From assembly GCA_009836625.1 (NCBI GenBank), contig VXVC01000012.1, forward strand, positions 380,073 through 444,072: a stretch of 64,000 nt of DNA, read 5' to 3'. Each line of letters starts with the position of its first letter. The stretch's first letter is position 1. This DNA comes from Holophagales bacterium (GTDB lineage Bacteria > Acidobacteriota > Thermoanaerobaculia > Multivoradales > Multivoraceae). Under the pieces are notes generated by a model. The model was not told where the DNA came from and did not search any database. It saw only the letters and a list, made by a program, of their open reading frames with translations. Shown here piece after piece: positions 63,756 to 64,000 of this stretch. The translations under genes were made by a program, and so were the position numbers.

Positions 63756-64000
63756 ATGCCTGACCGCGACCTGCGCCTCGGCATCCGGCTGACGGCGGAC
63801 GGCAAGGGGCTTCGCGGCGAGGTTCGCCTGTCGCGCCGCGAGCTCGACCGGTTCACGCGCTCGGAGGAGCGTGGCGCCGCGGCGGCCCGGACTTACAGCC
63901 GCAGGCAGCGCCAGGCGGCGGGGGCCACGCGGGAGGTCGGCCGGTCGGCGCTTGAGGCGCACGGGCGGCTCGGACGTTACCTGGGCCTGTTCGCCGGCGG
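63756..64000 (+). CDS. Tail tape measure protein (5' part, cut by window edge)
   Basis: 81 complete codons from ATG 63756, open at the edge. L-R-L-G-I-R-L-T-A-D-G-K-G-L-R-G-E-V-R-L-type start followed by R-R-E-L-D-R-F is characteristic of lambda-family tape measure N-termini. It would set tail length; the rest lies outside. Confidence 0.8.
   Translation, partial: MPDRDLRLGIRLTADGKGLRGEVRLSRRELDRFTRSEERGAAAARTYSRRQRQAAGATREVGRSALEAHGRLGRYLGLFAG

Larger units (their letters stand above)
27358..64000. mobile_element. Mu-like transposable prophage (one end in window, other end beyond 64000)
   Basis: The hallmarks are a DDE transposase with partner ATPase, GemA, a Mor-like protein, Mu gp25-gp29 homologues, F, G, the I-type protease with nested scaffold, DUF1320 and gp37. 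A structural boundary fits at 27358: sequence begins 5'-TGTTGAG, is followed by repeats resembling transposase-binding sites, and cuts a host gene. Transposable phages start with 5'-TG and duplicate 5 bp of target; the 5 bp outside are TGCTC (27353-27357). The tail genes are of siphovirus type (tail tube, G/GT chaperone, tape measure), as in B3-like rather than Mu-like tails. No integrase, tRNA or att core is involved. At least 36.6 kb lie inside. Confidence 0.85.

Overview
The window is high-GC bacterial chromosome in two parts: about 27.4 kb of host genes, then about 36.6 kb of a Mu-like transposable prophage that runs off the right edge. The host looks like a Gram-negative soil or marine heterotroph. 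It has many exported proteins and lipoproteins, tandem DUF3604 proteins, a secreted family starting with a P-R-T-P-x-G-x-P-D-F-S-G signature, twin-domain CaiB/BaiF CoA-transferases and SxxK serine hydrolases. This repertoire recalls Acidobacteriota and similar lineages, but no rRNA or ribosomal marker is present, so the phylum is an inference.

Host part, left to right. A serine hydrolase cut by the window edge (1-1569, minus). A 5'-3' exonuclease followed by a long eukaryotic-type methylenetetrahydrofolate reductase (plus). A convergent SDR oxidoreductase, a decayed TlpA-like relic and an intact TlpA-like thioredoxin lipoprotein (minus). A fused two-domain CoA-transferase and a VOC protein (plus). 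Then a minus-strand run of nine genes from 23.7 kb down to 9.7 kb. In transcription order these are hutF, hutU, hutH (histidine breakdown), two tandem DUF3604 proteins, two tandem secreted proteins of unknown function, and an exported TldD-like/TldE-like pair. hutI and an exported M20 peptidase diverge from hutF. The last host gene (26.4-27.36 kb, minus) appears to be interrupted by the prophage.

Prophage. One end lies at about 27358: a 5'-TG end, two GTGyTGCGAGAAA repeats and four 10-bp phased repeats. A regulatory switch with TGCAC half-sites lies at 54.26-54.33 kb. From it a long leftward operon, mostly joined by ATGA/GTGA/TGATG overlaps, carries early genes (methyltransferase, Gam-like, XRE regulators, MuA-like DDE transposase, MuB-like ATPase, GemA, a Mor-like protein). 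It continues with an M15 endolysin, Mu gp25-gp29 homologues (terminase and portal), a cargo block, F and G, and tail-fibre-type genes out to the phage end. Rightward from the switch come the repressor, small genes and a lipoprotein sulfatase/phosphatase-fold enzyme. After these come the head protease with a nested scaffold, decoration protein, major capsid protein, DUF1320, gp37, tail tube, secreted nuclease, tail chaperone with a -1 frameshift site, and the start of the tape measure. The head is Mu-type and the tail is of the long flexible (siphovirus/lambda) type. Splitting the structural genes into two divergent arms is unlike Mu.

The most interesting parts are phage-encoded counter-defence candidates inside the head module: an Acb2-like (anti-CBASS cyclic-nucleotide sponge) domain fused to an unknown C-terminal domain, a DUF2235 alpha/beta hydrolase, a PAPS-reductase-like PP-loop enzyme and two adjacent D12 DNA adenine methylases, with a third methyltransferase in the early region. 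No CRISPR array, tRNA or rRNA gene was recognised.
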